The position numbers and the translations under genes are program-made. From NCBI GenBank assembly GCA_023213395.1, contig CM041465.1:131819741-131883740 (forward strand): 64,000 nt of DNA, written 5' to 3'. The DNA comes from Cycas panzhihuaensis (Eukaryota > Cycadophyta). Of the stretch, positions 46,411 to 59,119 are shown piece after piece; the stretch's first letter is position 1, and each line of letters starts with the position of its first letter. Below the pieces are notes generated by a model. That model did no database searches, was not told where the DNA came from, and worked only from the letters and a program-made list of their open reading frames with translations.

Positions 46411-47159
46411 AAAATAATCTATTCCCCTAGATGACACACTTACTGGAGAAGGAGAATTTTCTTCTTCTTTTAGGTCATTAGGTTTTAGGTAGTACTTTGC
46501 TATAGAAAAATCACCCCTAAAGCCTTAAGTTAAGTCAAGGGATAGTTTCATGATCACTATATGTCCTTCAAGTGATGAGTCCCTTTCAAGGCAATTTGTT
46601 TAGCACCTCACTTCTAATAATGAAGTAGGTTTGCCTCCCCTCATTGATCTCTTTTTTTATTAAGATCCTTATACTACTTAGGGCTCTTAATTTAATCTTC
46701 TAGCATAACTTGATTGGGATATTCATGCCTAAGTGGCCTCTGCCCCCCACCCCCACCCCCCAAATCACATTACTTAAATTAAGATTTCCTCATTCACTCT
46801 TAGTACTACTATACAAGATTCTCCTATGTACAGTCCTACCCCTTATGATTGTCCTTACCAAGAGGCCCTAACTCTGAAACCCATTCTTAGCCTTGATCAT
46901 TTTGAGAATGATAAGGCAATTCCTTAGTAGGAGCCTCCTAAAATCTCTTATCTAATCATCTTAAGATTGAATTTACCAAGTATATTAAACTTAGTTCCCC
47001 CTTGCTAAGTTTAAATCATGAACCACACACCTCCTCTCTTCTACTAGACCCTACTCCACGTCACTTTGAGGAAGGTGACACTATGTTAGTGGGATAAACT
47101 ATTGACATTAATCTCAAGATGGATAAGACTCTAAAAATAATTAAGATAAGTGTTGATTG

Positions 47160-47900
47160 ATCTCCTTTTAAGGTCAAATAATTGAAATAACTCTTCATAG
47201 AGTTCTCTTCAATTCTTACATAAGATTATAATGATATGAAGGGCTTATATCCTAATGATGTGGCCTATAATATCATTACCATTCTTGGGGCTAAGCCTAC
47301 TACACCAAAAATAGAGACCTATCTACCCATGCCTCTTTACAATAATTAAATAAGAGATTGAAAAGCTTCTAAAATCTAACTTTATAGAAATAGTAGATTA
47401 CTCTCAATGAGTATCGAACATTGTACCTATTACTAAGAAAAATGGTTCTATCCATATTTCCATTAATTTTCATGATGTTAATGATTTGTGCCCTATAAAT
47501 GATTTTCCATTACCTTTCCTTAACCAAATTTAGGACCAAACATTTAGCTTCAAGGTAATGTCCCTCATGGATGGCTTCTTAGAGTTTAGTTATATTCTTA
47601 TCTCCCCTAAGGATAGCTATAAAACTATATTTACTACACCATAGAGAACCTTTGCTTATAATGTCATGTCATTTAGCGTTAAGAATTGTGGGGCTCCTTA
47701 CTAGTAAGCCATGGTTTTTATTTTTCATGACTTACTTAGTGTTATTATCATAGCCTACCTTAATGACATTCTAAGATTTTATTACTACCAAAAGGATTAC
47801 ATTTGACATCTAAGGGTTATCTTTAAAAAACACCAAAAATATCAATTATATCTTAATCCCAACAAGTATGTTTTTAAGGTTACCTCATGTAAAATACTTA
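47160..47900 (+). pseudogene. Gypsy reverse transcriptase, copy 2
   Basis: Readable blocks are SNIVPITKKNGSIHI, INFHDVNDLCPINDFPLPFL, a VMSLMDGF segment and a KNCGAP region. The catalytic box at 47756-47770 reads Tyr-Leu-Asn-Asp-Ile: here the first Asp is lost, whereas in copy 1 it is the second, so the two copies died independently at this site. LNPNKYVF follows. Confidence 0.85.
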
Positions 47901-48099
47901 TAAATATCATATCAAGAGACAGTATTAGGGTAAATCTAGATAAATTGAAATCCATCATTAATATACCCCAACCCTTTAACTATAAAATAGGTCAAATATT
48001 TCCTTGGAAGATTGGGTTTCCTGTGATGCTTCCTTGTTAACTTCATTCTTAATGTAAAAGCACTTAACAACCTCCTTAAAAAGGGTGCCTCACTTGAAT

Positions 48100-48450
48100 G
48101 GACCCCAAAAATCCAAGAAGCATTCAACAAATTTAAATAAGCATTAGTTTCTACCCCTACCCTAGATTTATCTCTTTTTTATGACCATTTCATTCTACTA
48201 AAGAACTCCTTAGTGGTATGCTTGCCCAAGAAGATAAATTTGGGTAGGAAAGGACCATCTACTTTATTAATCATACTTTAGTTATTGTAAAAACTAACTA
48301 GTTATCATCTGAAAAAGAGTGTCTAGCATTTGTCTTTGCAATTAAGAAGTTGTTTCATTATCTTCTTAGTAACACTATCTACATAGTAGCATAGTCAAAC
48401 CTAATTAAACTCTTGCTTACCAAAATTTACCTCACTAGATGAGTAAGTAA
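48100..48450 (+). pseudogene. Gypsy RNase H, copy 2
   Basis: A LEWTPKIQEAFNKFK segment, then a SSEKECLAFVFAIKKLFHYLL-like helix (about 48300-48370), match the gypsy RNase H region and are better preserved than in copy 1. Frame breaks are numerous. Confidence 0.6.
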
Positions 48451-48836
48451 GTGAGCCTTACTCCCTCAAGAGTTTGATTTACAAACACTTAGCCATAAAT
48501 TTTAAAAAGGAATGGTTATCACCAAATAGTTAGCCATGGTATTTCTTCCCAATAATGATCATTATGCAATTGACGATACACTCTTAAACAAGCACTTTTT
48601 TTAAGTTGACACTCTCCCACATAAGGATAGTGATAAATAAGATAAGGATATTTAGACCTACTTGCAAGAATAAGCTTACCCAACAAATGCCTCTTTTAAG
48701 AAGAGGAAGAGAGTTAGAGAAGTCATATGTTAATACATATTACTTGATGAGGTTCTCTACAAATTTTCCTTTGATAGAGTTTGGTTAAGATACCTCACCC
48801 TTTCGAAAGCATAAGCTACCCTAAATGAGTGTCACA

Positions 48837-49200
48837 TTTGGGTAAAATTAACTCATATAAATATAAATTAATATAATTACCCCTTTGATGTACACTAGGA
48901 TTCATAGTGTGTACACTTCTTTATATAGGAGGTTATTGGTTGACTAAGTAGTTCTCAGATTATGATTAGATAGCTAGGTAGTGATATGTACTATAAATAT
49001 ATATTAGTTTAATATAATATAACTGAAAATGGTCATTTCCCATAAGAAACTTATGTTATATATTTGTACATAATATTTTTCTATTTATTCACTTGCATGT
49101 CTTATAGTTTATAGTCTTATATGATCTTTGACATATTATTTGGCATTTATTTCTAATAAGTGGTATTAGAGTTATCTTTACTTATACCTTTTTTTTCGCA
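48837..49200 (+). repeat. Family A 5' LTR, copy 2
   Basis: 364 bp, beginning TTTGGGTAAAATTAACTC (decayed TGTTAGGTAATGTTAACCC) and ending TTTTTTCGCA. An internal primer-site-like TGGTATTAGAG stands at 49161-49171, and the true site follows the LTR at 49203. It aligns with 22676-23040. Confidence 0.75.
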
Positions 49201-51209
49201 TTTGGTATTAGAGCCCTATTTTAAGCTTATATTGATCCTACTTAGGTTGTATAACTATGAGTATGTCTATCTATTAAGAGTTTATTATGAACTTATTTTT
49301 AGTATGTGTATTTATAATTAATTAGGGGGTAATCTGTTTGTTTATCAAGTGATATTTTGTTAGAAGTTATAGATGGTTTTAAGCCATATTTTACAAGGCA
49401 CCTATAGTATATTGGTGCCTATACATAAAAATCTAGTTGAAGCATAAGTATTACAGTTATCTTAGGCCCCACATAGGTTTGTAATATATTTTAATTCATT
49501 TTTGGACTAGTTATTTGCATGTTTTGTTAGTATACATGTAGGGGTTACACATGAGTCCAAGAGCATAGCTTTATATATAAGAGTGATCACTCTATAAAGC
49601 TGGTGATATGGTGAGTAGGCCATTGTCTCCTTTATCATATGATGAAGGGATCATGATTAATAAGGAGGGTGTTATAGTATGGTTTGGAAAATCAAATGGT
49701 TTATTAACTTGTGTGAAGAAATTAACACATATTTTTAGCTTAGTGCAAAGCTTACTAATTATGAGAGAACCTACACCATATGAAGCAATTCTATTAATAG
49801 TGTGATGTGTAATGATAATTTGTAGGTTTGTTAAGTATTTGTTATGTGCCACCCCATTAGAAAGTTGAGAGCTTAATTATCTATCATTACATATAATTAT
49901 ATAGCATATTTTTTATATAGAAGAATCTCTATGTTGCAAGAGGAAAACCTATTGATATTACTACTAGTTGATTGATGAGATCATATGAGTCCATGTTATA
50001 TAGAGGGTTTGATATATATTGATTACTACCTATAAATGGATTTATTACCATTTAGCTAATTGTGAGAAGGTATAACATCTCTATTGAGAATATTAAACCA
50101 TGTTTATGACTACAGCAGTGGTATTTTAGTATTTGGAAGATTAGTTTATTATTTGAAGAAATTTGGTCATCTATTAAGATGATTTAATATTGTTGGGCAT
50201 CAATACCATATGCATCTCTATCTATTAACATTGTACATTACTGTTAAGTGAAGTTTCTAATGTTATGTAACTATAATTATGAGTTGGATGACTTTGCCAA
50301 ACTATTGAGCAACTTCATAAGTGTTTAGGCACCTATCAATGGAAATATCTCACCATTAGGCACGTATTTTGCATATTTAACACTACTAGTAGATTCATAA
50401 TATCTTAAAATACTAGTTTAATGCTTACAAATCGAAAAATAGATGGAAATTAGAGCACGAGAGTCATTGGAATGCTCATAAGATGCATGTAGGTTATACA
50501 TGAGTAAATAGAATGACAAGTTAATTTTTTAATAAATCAAAGTTTCTAACATTAGAAAAATATCATTAAAGTGTTTCTTTAATGTTTTTTAGACTCTACA
50601 TAGTGCTCAAAATCATCATATGGGAGTTTTGATCTGAGCGAGAGTTCAAAGGAAAAGTGATATTTTTTATTTTTTTACCTTTTTAATTTGAAATGTTACT
50701 TATGCATATGAAAACAACTATATATCCCTCACATAACATCAAAATTAAGTGTCATTAATGATATTATGAAGCTGACTCATGAGGCTTTCTAACAGGTCAT
50801 CATATGATATGTTTTGAGGACTTTTCAAGGAAGTTTTAATAGTGTAAAGTTCAAACTTTGATTTGATAGGGTGTTAAAATGGAGTCTATCCCTTAAAAAA
50901 TAGGTATTTTATCATATGTTTTTGCTTAAATAACCATTTTTATAGATTTGTTCTATAATGCAATGGATGGGGTTGAGGGTTTTTAGCTCAATGTTTTTCC
51001 TAGTAGTGTGACCTTAGTAAGGAGAGTTAGAAATAAGCAAAATGGGAGTATATAAAGGTAAGTAAACCATATATGAGAAGGCCATTCTAAAGGACTAACA
51101 AGTACAATAGTTGGTTATCCATATGCTATGGTAGATGTTTAGCTTTTATATGAACTCGACATCACATTTAAAGTAGATAAGTGATATGGATTAGACTTTA
51201 AAATAGAAA
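49201..51209 (+). other. Internal region of family A element, copy 2; no recognised gene
   Basis: About 2.0 kb, collinear with 23041-25101. Overlapping open frames on both strands at 49592-49852 correspond to stop-broken sequence in copy 1 and are not supported as genes. A purine tract AAAATAGAAA precedes the 3' LTR. Confidence 0.6.
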
Positions 51210-52275
51210 TGTTAGGTAATGTTAACCCATGGCAATATTAAATTAATATAACTAGCCATTTAATATGTACTAGGGAGATATAGTATATACATCTCTTTAT
51301 ATAAGAGGTCATTTGTAATAAGCCCATAAGCTAGATAACAAATAAAAATAATATTCATATAGACTATAATGATATTTCTCATATATTCACAATAAATTTG
51401 TACATATTTGTAGTAGATGTTTTCTCACAAAATCATTTAGTAGATGGTAAATAATCTTTATAACATTCAATTCAATAGACATATATGCATTCATGCATAC
51501 ATTAATATAGTAATATTGAAGCAATATAATAATAGAATATTAGATAATAGAACCTAATAGAGAATTTAACAATATATAACCCTCTTCAAGGTGGGAGCGA
51601 TCCTCCAACAAGCATGAGGCCCTAATAGCATGAAGTCACTATACCAACTATAATAGAATTCTCTAAGAATGATTTATAAATAAGAAAGGTTTCTCTCTAT
51701 ATATATTTTGCCCTTCAAAAAATTGACTTTAAAATGAAAATAACATAAATAATTCTTCTTTTAATTCTCCTAAAAACTGACTTTTTAATATTTACTTTTA
51801 TAAAGCTGACTTCATCCTTATCTTTAGAATGCTACAACTCCCTCCCCTCAAAATGATACTTCATTCTTAAAGAATTAAGAATTACTCATTGCTTTATCTA
51901 ATCTTCCAACTACCTCCTACTAGATCCTATATGTCATAAAAAATTGGCTTAATCTTGTGACTTTTATAAAACTTTATTAACAGGCATCTTGAATTTACCA
52001 ATGTTTATTCCTAAGACTATGTACATATTAAATCTTATTCTATATCAAAAGGATCCTATGACCTATGAGCTACATCAAATATCTCATCATGGTCTTGGCT
52101 TGTATTTACACATTTTATTTTTAAATAAAATGGTTTATGGAAGGAGAAATAAGGATTTTGTGAAAAGAATTGATCATAAGTGTCATGGATTGATGATTAC
52201 TTATCATGAAAAAGAAAAGAAGAGGTGGGATTATGAATTCAAATTAGGTATAGCTTTAAAGACATTGGAAGAAAG

Positions 52276-52934
52276 TGTTGAGAAAACTAGGTCCCAATAA
52301 CCAAAAACCGTCAACAAGATCTAAACTATTTTACAACTAATTACAGGAATTTAAACTAAAATTTAACTTGTAAGTTCTTACACCATAGATAATACAATAA
52401 ATAAATCAGAAATCTAAAGCATCACATATACACCAGATATAACGTGGTAAAACCTTAGTAGTATGCTAGGGAAATATCCACACAAGAAAGATATCAATCT
52501 TTATTATCTAAGAATATAGATATATACATAATCTATAGTAGAATGCTCACTATAACAATAACTAACTACCTCTTCTCAATATAGTACATCTAATACATCG
52601 AATACCATCAACATAATAAAAAAACACCTTAAATTGGGCTATATGAGAGATTCGTATAAGGCACAAATCTTGACCATTAAATTTGGGGTATTTTGAATTA
52701 ATAACCCTGATTCTCTTTATAATTTAGTATGTTTTATAGTGCTAGCTTTTTAGGTTGGGGGCTACCACCCTTGAACCCCCTCTTTGCGGGGGGGGTTCTA
52801 GCTCCCCCTACATCCCCTAGCTAACGGGAGCTCCTACCCCCTTTGGATCCCCCTACAAAAGTTTGGGGGAGGAACTACATTGCCAACTTGTCAAAATTTT
52901 AGCCTTTAAAATGTTGTTGTCATATTATTTAATA
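52276..52934 (-). repeat. 3' LTR of copia copy 2
   Basis: 659 bp bounded by TGTTGAGAAAAC and ATTATTTAATA (ancestral ATTATCTAACA). G-run/C-run cluster at about 52756-52870. Same family as 34859-35512. Confidence 0.85.
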
Positions 52935-54230
52935 ATCTCCACCTTGACAAATAAAATATGAAATGACAGGTCTTGTACATACCATGGTATACATCAAACT
53001 TCTTACTGCACTAACATAAGGTACATGAGATATATAATCCTTTTCTTCTTTACTATTAGGACTCGTACTCAAAGAAAGCTTGAAATAGGAAGCTAATAGG
53101 ATACTAACTTGTTTTATATTTTCCATACCAAATTTGATTAGCACCTTCTCCACATATTTTTATTGTGATAACCATAACTTACCATTTTTCTTATCTCTAT
53201 GTATCTCTATACCTAAGATTTATCTTGTAACTCCTAGATCCTTCATATCAAAAGTCCTAGCCAATTGAGCCTTTAACTTATTAATGTCTGCCATACTCTT
53301 GCTTGCAACTAGCATGTTATCAACATACCATACCAAGATAATGAATAAGCTATTGTCCAAGAATTTAAAATAAACACAATGATCATACTCAGTTCTTTTA
53401 AAATTTTGGCTCTCTATGAAGGCATTAAACTTCATGTACCATTACTTGGGTGATTACTTCAGGACATATAATGATTTACTAAGCCTGTAAATAAGTCTTT
53501 TCCTGCCATCCTGTACAAACCCTTCTAGTTGATCTATATAGATCTCCTCATTTAAATCTCCATGCAGAAAAGATGTTTTTACATCTAACTACTCCAACTC
53601 CAAATCAAGAGAAGCTACTAATGCTAATAAAACCCAAACTAAAATAAGTTTAACAACTAGTAAAAAGATCTTATGAAAATTGATACCTGCTTTCTGTAAA
53701 AAACCTTTAGCCACCAGTCTTACTTTGTATTTATCAATATTTCCATCAACATCTATTTTTTTCTTAAAAACTCACCTGTAACCAAAAATATTCCTACCAT
53801 ATGGAAGTTCTACCAAGTCCCATGAATTATTTTTCTTCAAAGTATCTATCTCTTCCTACATAGCCCTCTTCCACTTCTCACTATGGATATCATCTATTAC
53901 TTCCTGATAGCATGTAGGCTTACTATCATTAGAAACTAAAGAAATAGAAATAAAAGGGTTGTACATATCAGCTGGATGACTGACTCATATAGATATTTTA
54001 ATAGTTGGTGGAGGAGTGTCTATATACTCCTATAAATTTGCTATAGATTCATCTTCAGAAAGCTCTCCCTACTTTTATGTTTCCAAAGATGGCTAAGTCT
54101 CAAGCTTGACCTGTTGATGTTTAGCTTTATGATCTTATTTCACTTTAACTTCTACACTATCTAATTTTAGAAAGGGAGATTCATCAAATATAAAATCTTT
54201 GTTAATAGTGATTTTATGGGCCAAAGATAC
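52935..54230 (-). pseudogene. Copia reverse transcriptase remnant, copy 2
   Basis: Short open pieces are EKVLIKFGMENIK...SYFKLS (53153-52929) and FNAFIESQNFKRTEYDHCVYFKFL, then IILVWYVDNMLVASKSM (53435-53220). The catalytic box at 53313-53327 reads Tyr-Val-Asp-Asn-Met, with the second Asp lost by G-to-A. The RNase H expected below 52960 has been deleted and the sequence joins the purine tract region. Confidence 0.8.
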
Positions 54231-54239
54231 ATCTCTTCT

Positions 54240-55100
54240 CAACTAGAGCCCTGAACTACTTAAACACACTCAAAACTTTATATTTCCTTTTCAAAAAATA
54301 GACCCATACCTTTCTAAAGTAATCATCTATAAATGTGATAAAGTACAATGATCCTCCATAATATATTATACAGTTTGATCCCCACACATCTAAATGTACA
54401 TAATCCAGAACACCTTTACTAGTGTGACTCCCTACTTTAAACCTAAGTCTATACTACTTTCCAAAAATATAATGTTTACAAAAAGTCAAATCTGAAAGTT
54501 GTAAGTTAAGAAGCAACTTATAGTTCATCAACACCTTGAGTCCTCTCTCACTCATGTGTCAAAGTCTCTGATTCCATAATTAAGCTGGATCTTTTATAGT
54601 CTTTGATACTATAACTGCATGGCTTACATTTATACTTCTAACTAAAATATAAAGGTTTCCTTTCTTTAAGGCTTTCATAACAACCAAGGCATCCTTTGAC
54701 ACCTTCAAGACCCCTTTATGACTTGTGTACTTATAACCACCAGAATCTAGTTTACCCAAAGAAACTAGATTCCTTTTTAGATTAGGTACATGTCTAACTT
54801 CATTTAATATTCACACTACACCATCAAATATTTTAATTATGATGCTACGAATACCCATTGTCTTATAAGAAACTTCATTTTTCAGAAGTACATCACCATC
54901 ATCAAGAGGTTGGTATGATGAAAACCAACTGTTATATGGATATATGTGGTGTGAAGCACTTAAATCTAATAACCAATCATGATGATAATGGGAAATATTA
55001 CAAGCAACCAAGATATCATTATCCATAACTTGATTTGACTCTACCTAATTAACCTCCTTGCAAGGATCTTCCTTTTTCTGGAACTCCTTCCTTTTGTATC
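54240..55100 (-). pseudogene. Copia protease and partial integrase, copy 2
   Basis: The protease site near 54950 reads WLLDLSASHHIYPYNSW: Gly of the D-S/T-G triad is Ser and the next position Leu. The N-terminal integrase zinc region follows with stops. The integrase core beyond the FKQF segment has been removed by deletion near 54240. Compare 37556-38695. Confidence 0.75.
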
Positions 55101-55890
55101 AATCCTTCTTAAGATGACCTATCTTATTACAGTGCCACTATCTGAGCTTACTCTTCTTGCCTCTTGACTTTGACCTTGATATGTCCATGGAGCTTTGTGC
55201 TCTCTCAATCATTCTGCCCTTAATGTCATAGTTTCTGATATAGAGGTTTCAAGACTAGACTTCCTCCTCACTTCTTTCGTCAGCAAAGTACTCACAATAG
55301 AATCATAGTCTAATTCATTTGTAATGTTAAAACTAATTGAGGTAACAATATTATCCTAAGATTCTGGTAATGAATATAACAAGGTCATAGCCTTATCCTC
55401 ATCCTCAATCATGGTATCGATACTAGCCAACTGATAAATAAGAGTATTAAAAATATTTAAATGATCAAGAATTTTTATACCTTCCTTCATCCATAATTAG
55501 TATAATGCCTCTTCAAGTAGATTTGAGTCGTCATTGATTTGGTCATATATAAGCCTTCTAACTGGGTCTATAATATTGTTGTTCTCTTCTCCCCTGTAAT
55601 GTTAAATAAAACTTTATTTGTCAAGTATAATCATATTATGCTAAGAGCCCTTTTATTAAGATCATCCCATTCATCATCATCTATCCCTGTGGGTTTCTTC
55701 AATTCGCGTGCAAGAGCTTTGTACAAACTTTATTGTACCAAAACATCATATGCTTCCAGCTTCTATAACTCGAAGTTATTCTTTCCATTGAATTTCTCCA
55801 TCTCAAATTTTACATTCATCAGTTTTACCATTTGGTGAAAACAAAAATAATACCAAAACTTTCATAAACTCACTACAAAAATAAAAGTGA
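55100..55890 (-). pseudogene. Copia gag remnant, copy 2
   Basis: Minus-sense sequence matches gag of copy 1 (for example the KCTLxxSLPESW-like region near 55370 and the Lys-rich zinc-knuckle region near 55140) but no long frame is left. The plus-strand open frame at 55539-55838 is a shadow, as is its partner at 39253-39564. Confidence 0.6.
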
Positions 55891-55903
55891 ATTTGATACT
55901 ACT

Positions 55904-56558
55904 TATTAAGAAAACTGGGTCCTAATAACCGAAAACTGCCACCAAGATCTACACTATTTTGTAACTAATTACAAGAATTAAAACTAAAATTTAGCTTGTA
56001 AGTTCTTACACTAAGATAATACAATAAATTAATTAAAAAGCTAAAGCATCACATATACACCAAATATAACATGGTAAAACCCTAGCAGTATGTTAGGGAA
56101 ACATCCACACAAGAAAGCTATTGATCTTTATTATCTAAGAATAAATAAATATACCTAATCTATAGTAGAATCATCACAACAACAATAACCAACTGCATCT
56201 TCTCATTACAGTACATCCAATACATCAAATACCATCAACATAATAAAAAAACATCCTAAATCAAGTTATATGAGAGAGTCATACAAGGTACAAATCTTAA
56301 CCATCAAATCTAGGGTATTTTAAATGAATGACCCTAATTCTCTTTATAATTTAGTATGTTTTACAGTGCTAACTCTTTGGATGAGGGGCTACTACCCCTG
56401 AACCCCCTCTTTGCAAGGGGGTTCTAGCTCCCCCCATACCCCTTGGCTAAGGGAGGCTCCTACCCCCCGGATCCTCTCGCAGAAGTTTGAGTGAGAAACC
56501 ACATTACCAACCTATCAAAATTTTAGCTTCCAAAACATTGTTGTCATATTATCTAACA
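55904..56558 (-). repeat. 5' LTR of copia copy 2
   Basis: 655 bp, TATTAAGAAAACTGGG (ancestral TGTTGAG) to ATTATCTAACA on the plus strand. G-run/C-run cluster at about 56378-56480. Confidence 0.85.
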
Positions 56559-57299
56559 GAAATAATAAATTTTAGAATCTCTTTGGATGGATATGAGAAT
56601 TTGTGTAAGTTTTTTTTACCACAACACTTCTTAAGAAAGATAGATAGATGAAGGATTAGTAATAAATATTCTTTATAACAAAAAAAAAAGACTTTAATAC
56701 ATTTGTAGAAATGGTTTTTAGATAAAATAGAAAAAAAATAATATTAGTAGTAAGAAAGTGAATAAGATTAAGAAGTATGAGATGGGGTTCTATCAGGGGT
56801 AATACTAAGTGATGAAACCTAATGAATAGATTAAAATTATAAAATACACTATTGAGGATGGTCTGGAGGGGGTGAAGGTGTATATAAGTAAAGAATTGAG
56901 CTAGGATTATAAACTAGAGTTGGGATTTATCCTATGAAAATACTAGAGTTAAGGGGATTAGGATTATGGCTAACTATGGCATAGAGAAAAGAAGGTTTTT
57001 CTACTACTATTAAACTTGGGAAAGAGAGAGGACAGACTAAACTACCAAATGAAATATGCATATATAACAGAAGAATAATAAGTACCTTGCATGAAGTTTA
57101 TTTAAATTCTTCTTTAATATCTAGTTGTTCTTTCACTTGTTCTCCCATGTCTTCATGCTACTCCTATGTAACTTCATCCTAAGTCTCTTTCTTAATCTTG
57201 ATTTGAGAATTTTCTATCATATGTGCCTACTTCAAGTCTTTTGTATGGTCATGTTATTCCCTCTAGATTGGTTCTTGTTCTAGCTCCTACAAAATATTT

Positions 57300-57640
57300 G
57301 TTTCTTTTTATTATATTTTTATTAATTCATCTAGTAATTTCAGTGCTTTAATGTCCTTACGAAAGCCTTAGATATATGCAAATTAGAATCAATACCAATT
57401 GCAGAGTATAGATGCTTCTTTAGACCAGTTTATGAACTAATCAATAGTACTTCCTTCTAGAAAGCATTTTAATAATGGCCTACATTCTTTGATTTTTGTA
57501 TCCCATAAGGATTCACAATAGACCTCAAGGCTTTCTAGCTAATCCTTTACCTCCTTCTCACTATTTAGATTAAAAAAATATAGCTCTATTTTTCCCTTTC
57601 AGTAACAATGGATAGTCAACTTATTTTGGTCAAAATAAGT
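57300..57640 (-). pseudogene. Gag-like fragment (probable Ty3/gypsy)
   Basis: In minus sense the frame reads KIELYFFNLNSEKEVKDWLE, then LEVYCESLWDTKIKECRPLL, then LEGSTIDWF, similar in pattern to gypsy Gag (W-L-x-x-L-E-x-F...L-x-G-x-A-x-x-W). There is no other support nearby. It could also be a captured non-retroelement sequence. Confidence 0.4.
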
Positions 57641-58089
57641 TACAACTTTATCAATTAAAATTTATAACATCCATTGGTCAAAGCAATCATATATGACCAC
57701 TCGTAATGATCATCTCTAAACTGCAAACATAATAGTTCATACAAGACTACAATTCGACAGCTATAGCATGAGTTATAGATGAAAATATCTAGTAAACCTT
57801 AATAAAAATTAAACTATATATATATAGGTTGACTAAGTGGCTCCTAGAATGTGATTGGATAGTTAGTTGGCAACACGTACTATAGATAAGTACTAGTTTG
57901 ACATAATATAATTAGAAGTGGTCATTTCGCACAAGTATCTTATGGTATATATTTACACATATTATTTTTCTATTTGTTCACCTACGTGTCTTATATTTTA
58001 TAGTCTTATATGATCTTGGACCTATTATTGGATGTTTATTTCTAATAAGTGGTATTAGAGTTGTCTTTACTTGTACCCTACTTTTTATA

Positions 58090-58980
58090 CCATAATGATA
58101 TTTGTAGCAGCCACTTTGGTGACTAATCTATTACTCAACACAACCTCTACTTAGGTTATTATTAGTCTACTTTATTCAAAGATGGGAACACTTATATCCA
58201 AAAGCATAAGAAGTACTAAGTTCACTCCTTCCTTATTTACCAACTAGCCACTCCTATAATAGTTATCCTCTCACCATGGTCATTCTCCAAATGGGGCCTT
58301 GATCTCATTAGGAAAATACACCCTCTATTATCTAGTGATCATAAATTCATTTTAACTACCATAAAATATTTTACTAGGTGGAGTAAACCCATCCTATGTA
58401 GCATAATAACTAGGAAGGTGAGCACTGCATTCATCTTCTAGCATATTATTTATAGTTTTACAATCCCATATGTCATCATTAATGAAAATAAGACTTCATT
58501 TTGTAATGCCTATATTAATGAGCTATGCAACAAGTTGCACATAATGCACAAAACATCATCTCCCTATGACCCATAAGCTAATCACCAAATTAAAGCATTT
58601 AACAAGACTTTAGCTTAAATGGTGGCCTCCCCTCATTGTAATTAGCACACCAAACTCTTTCTAACTTTGTAGGCATATCACATCTCAATAAGGAATGCTA
58701 TAGGGATGAAACTTTTCTCCTTAGTCTATGGCACAAAATCCATTCTTCTCTTGAAGATGGAGATCCCCTCCCTTCACTTAAATATTTTACTTATAAAGAA
58801 TGATCGAGATAAACCAAGCTATTAGAGTTAGAAAAGATAGATGAAACTTGCCTCAAATCCTATCAAAGAAACTCCACTTCCAAAAAAAAGGCTCAAGCAG
58901 CTCACGAAATACATTTAAGAATTCAAAAGGTTCAAGTAGGTAAGAAAGTGCTAAAATTATAATACCTTCATGATAAACAA
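58090..58980 (+). pseudogene. Gypsy integrase, copy 2
   Basis: The zinc-binding region resumes after the nested element. The core shows WGLDLI with the first Asp kept (Asn in copy 1). The second block reads Ile-Asn-Glu-Asn-Lys-Thr in place of T-D-N-G-T, and HQIKAFNKTL has Lys for the third Glu. Further on there is a SLVYGTKS-like segment (about 58715) and a Lys-rich C-terminal part (58800-58980) expected of a full-length gypsy integrase. The different residues lost in the two copies show independent decay. Confidence 0.75.
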
Positions 58981-59119
58981 AAGAAGTTTGCTCCTAAACA
59001 GGTTAGCCATACCTTATTATTAAAGACTTAGACAATGGGACTTACCACTTGGCCACTCTTGAGAGTCTTGAATTCTAAAAGATTATAATTCTCAATATTT
59101 AAGGAAATGTTATGCATAG

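Larger units (their letters stand above)
52276..56558 (-). mobile_element. Ty1/copia element (minus strand), copy 2, internally deleted
   Basis: A 4283-bp relative of 34859-40198, flanked by GAAAG (52271-52275) and GAAAT (56559-56563). LTRs are 55904-56558 (5') and 52276-52934 (3'). A degenerate primer site (AGTAGTATCAAATTC, minus sense) and a purine tract are present. Compared with copy 1 it lacks about 620 bp of the RNase H region (after 52950), about 50 bp and about 390 bp of integrase (near 54220-54240). Together these explain nearly all of the size difference. The missing integrase part includes the TDNGGEF and NGxAER blocks. It must have relied on another element's enzymes if it moved after these deletions. 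Confidence 0.85.
51314..57826 (-). mobile_element. Minus-strand gypsy-like fragment with a nested copia
   Basis: This is the sequence inserted into the family A LTR. Apart from the copia at 52276-56558, its two flanks (51314-52275 and 56559-57826) make about 2.2 kb. The right flank contains, in minus sense around 57640-57300, a gag-like stretch. The left flank reads ACAACTCCCTCCCCTCAAAATG near 51836, reminiscent of a gypsy 3' region in reverse, but I cannot identify LTRs or a target duplication. The type and borders are tentative. Confidence 0.45.
48837..58084 (+). mobile_element. Non-autonomous LTR element, family A, copy 2 (contains nested elements)
   Basis: The 5' LTR is 48837-49200, followed by an initiator-Met primer site (TGGTATTAGAGCC, 49203-49215), an internal region 49201-51209 without recognised genes, a purine tract before 51210, and a 3' LTR split into 51210-51313 and 57827-58084. 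It occupies the same point of gypsy pol as copy 1 (22676-30840). It probably entered an ancestor of both units once. Confidence 0.75.
51210..58084 (+). repeat. Family A 3' LTR, copy 2, split by a 6.5 kb insertion
   Basis: The left piece (51210-51313) begins TGTTAGGTAATGTTAACCCAT, and the right piece (57827-58084) resumes with GGTTGACTAAGTGGCTCC, exactly what follows in the unbroken LTRs (for example 48943 on). No clear target duplication was found at this junction. The internal primer-site-like TGGTATTAGAG is at 58050-58060. Confidence 0.75.

Noticed and set aside
49592-49852. Opposed open frames in the internal part of family A copy 2
   Set aside because: The matching stretch of copy 1 (about 23460-23720) is full of stops and neither strand shows a known domain.
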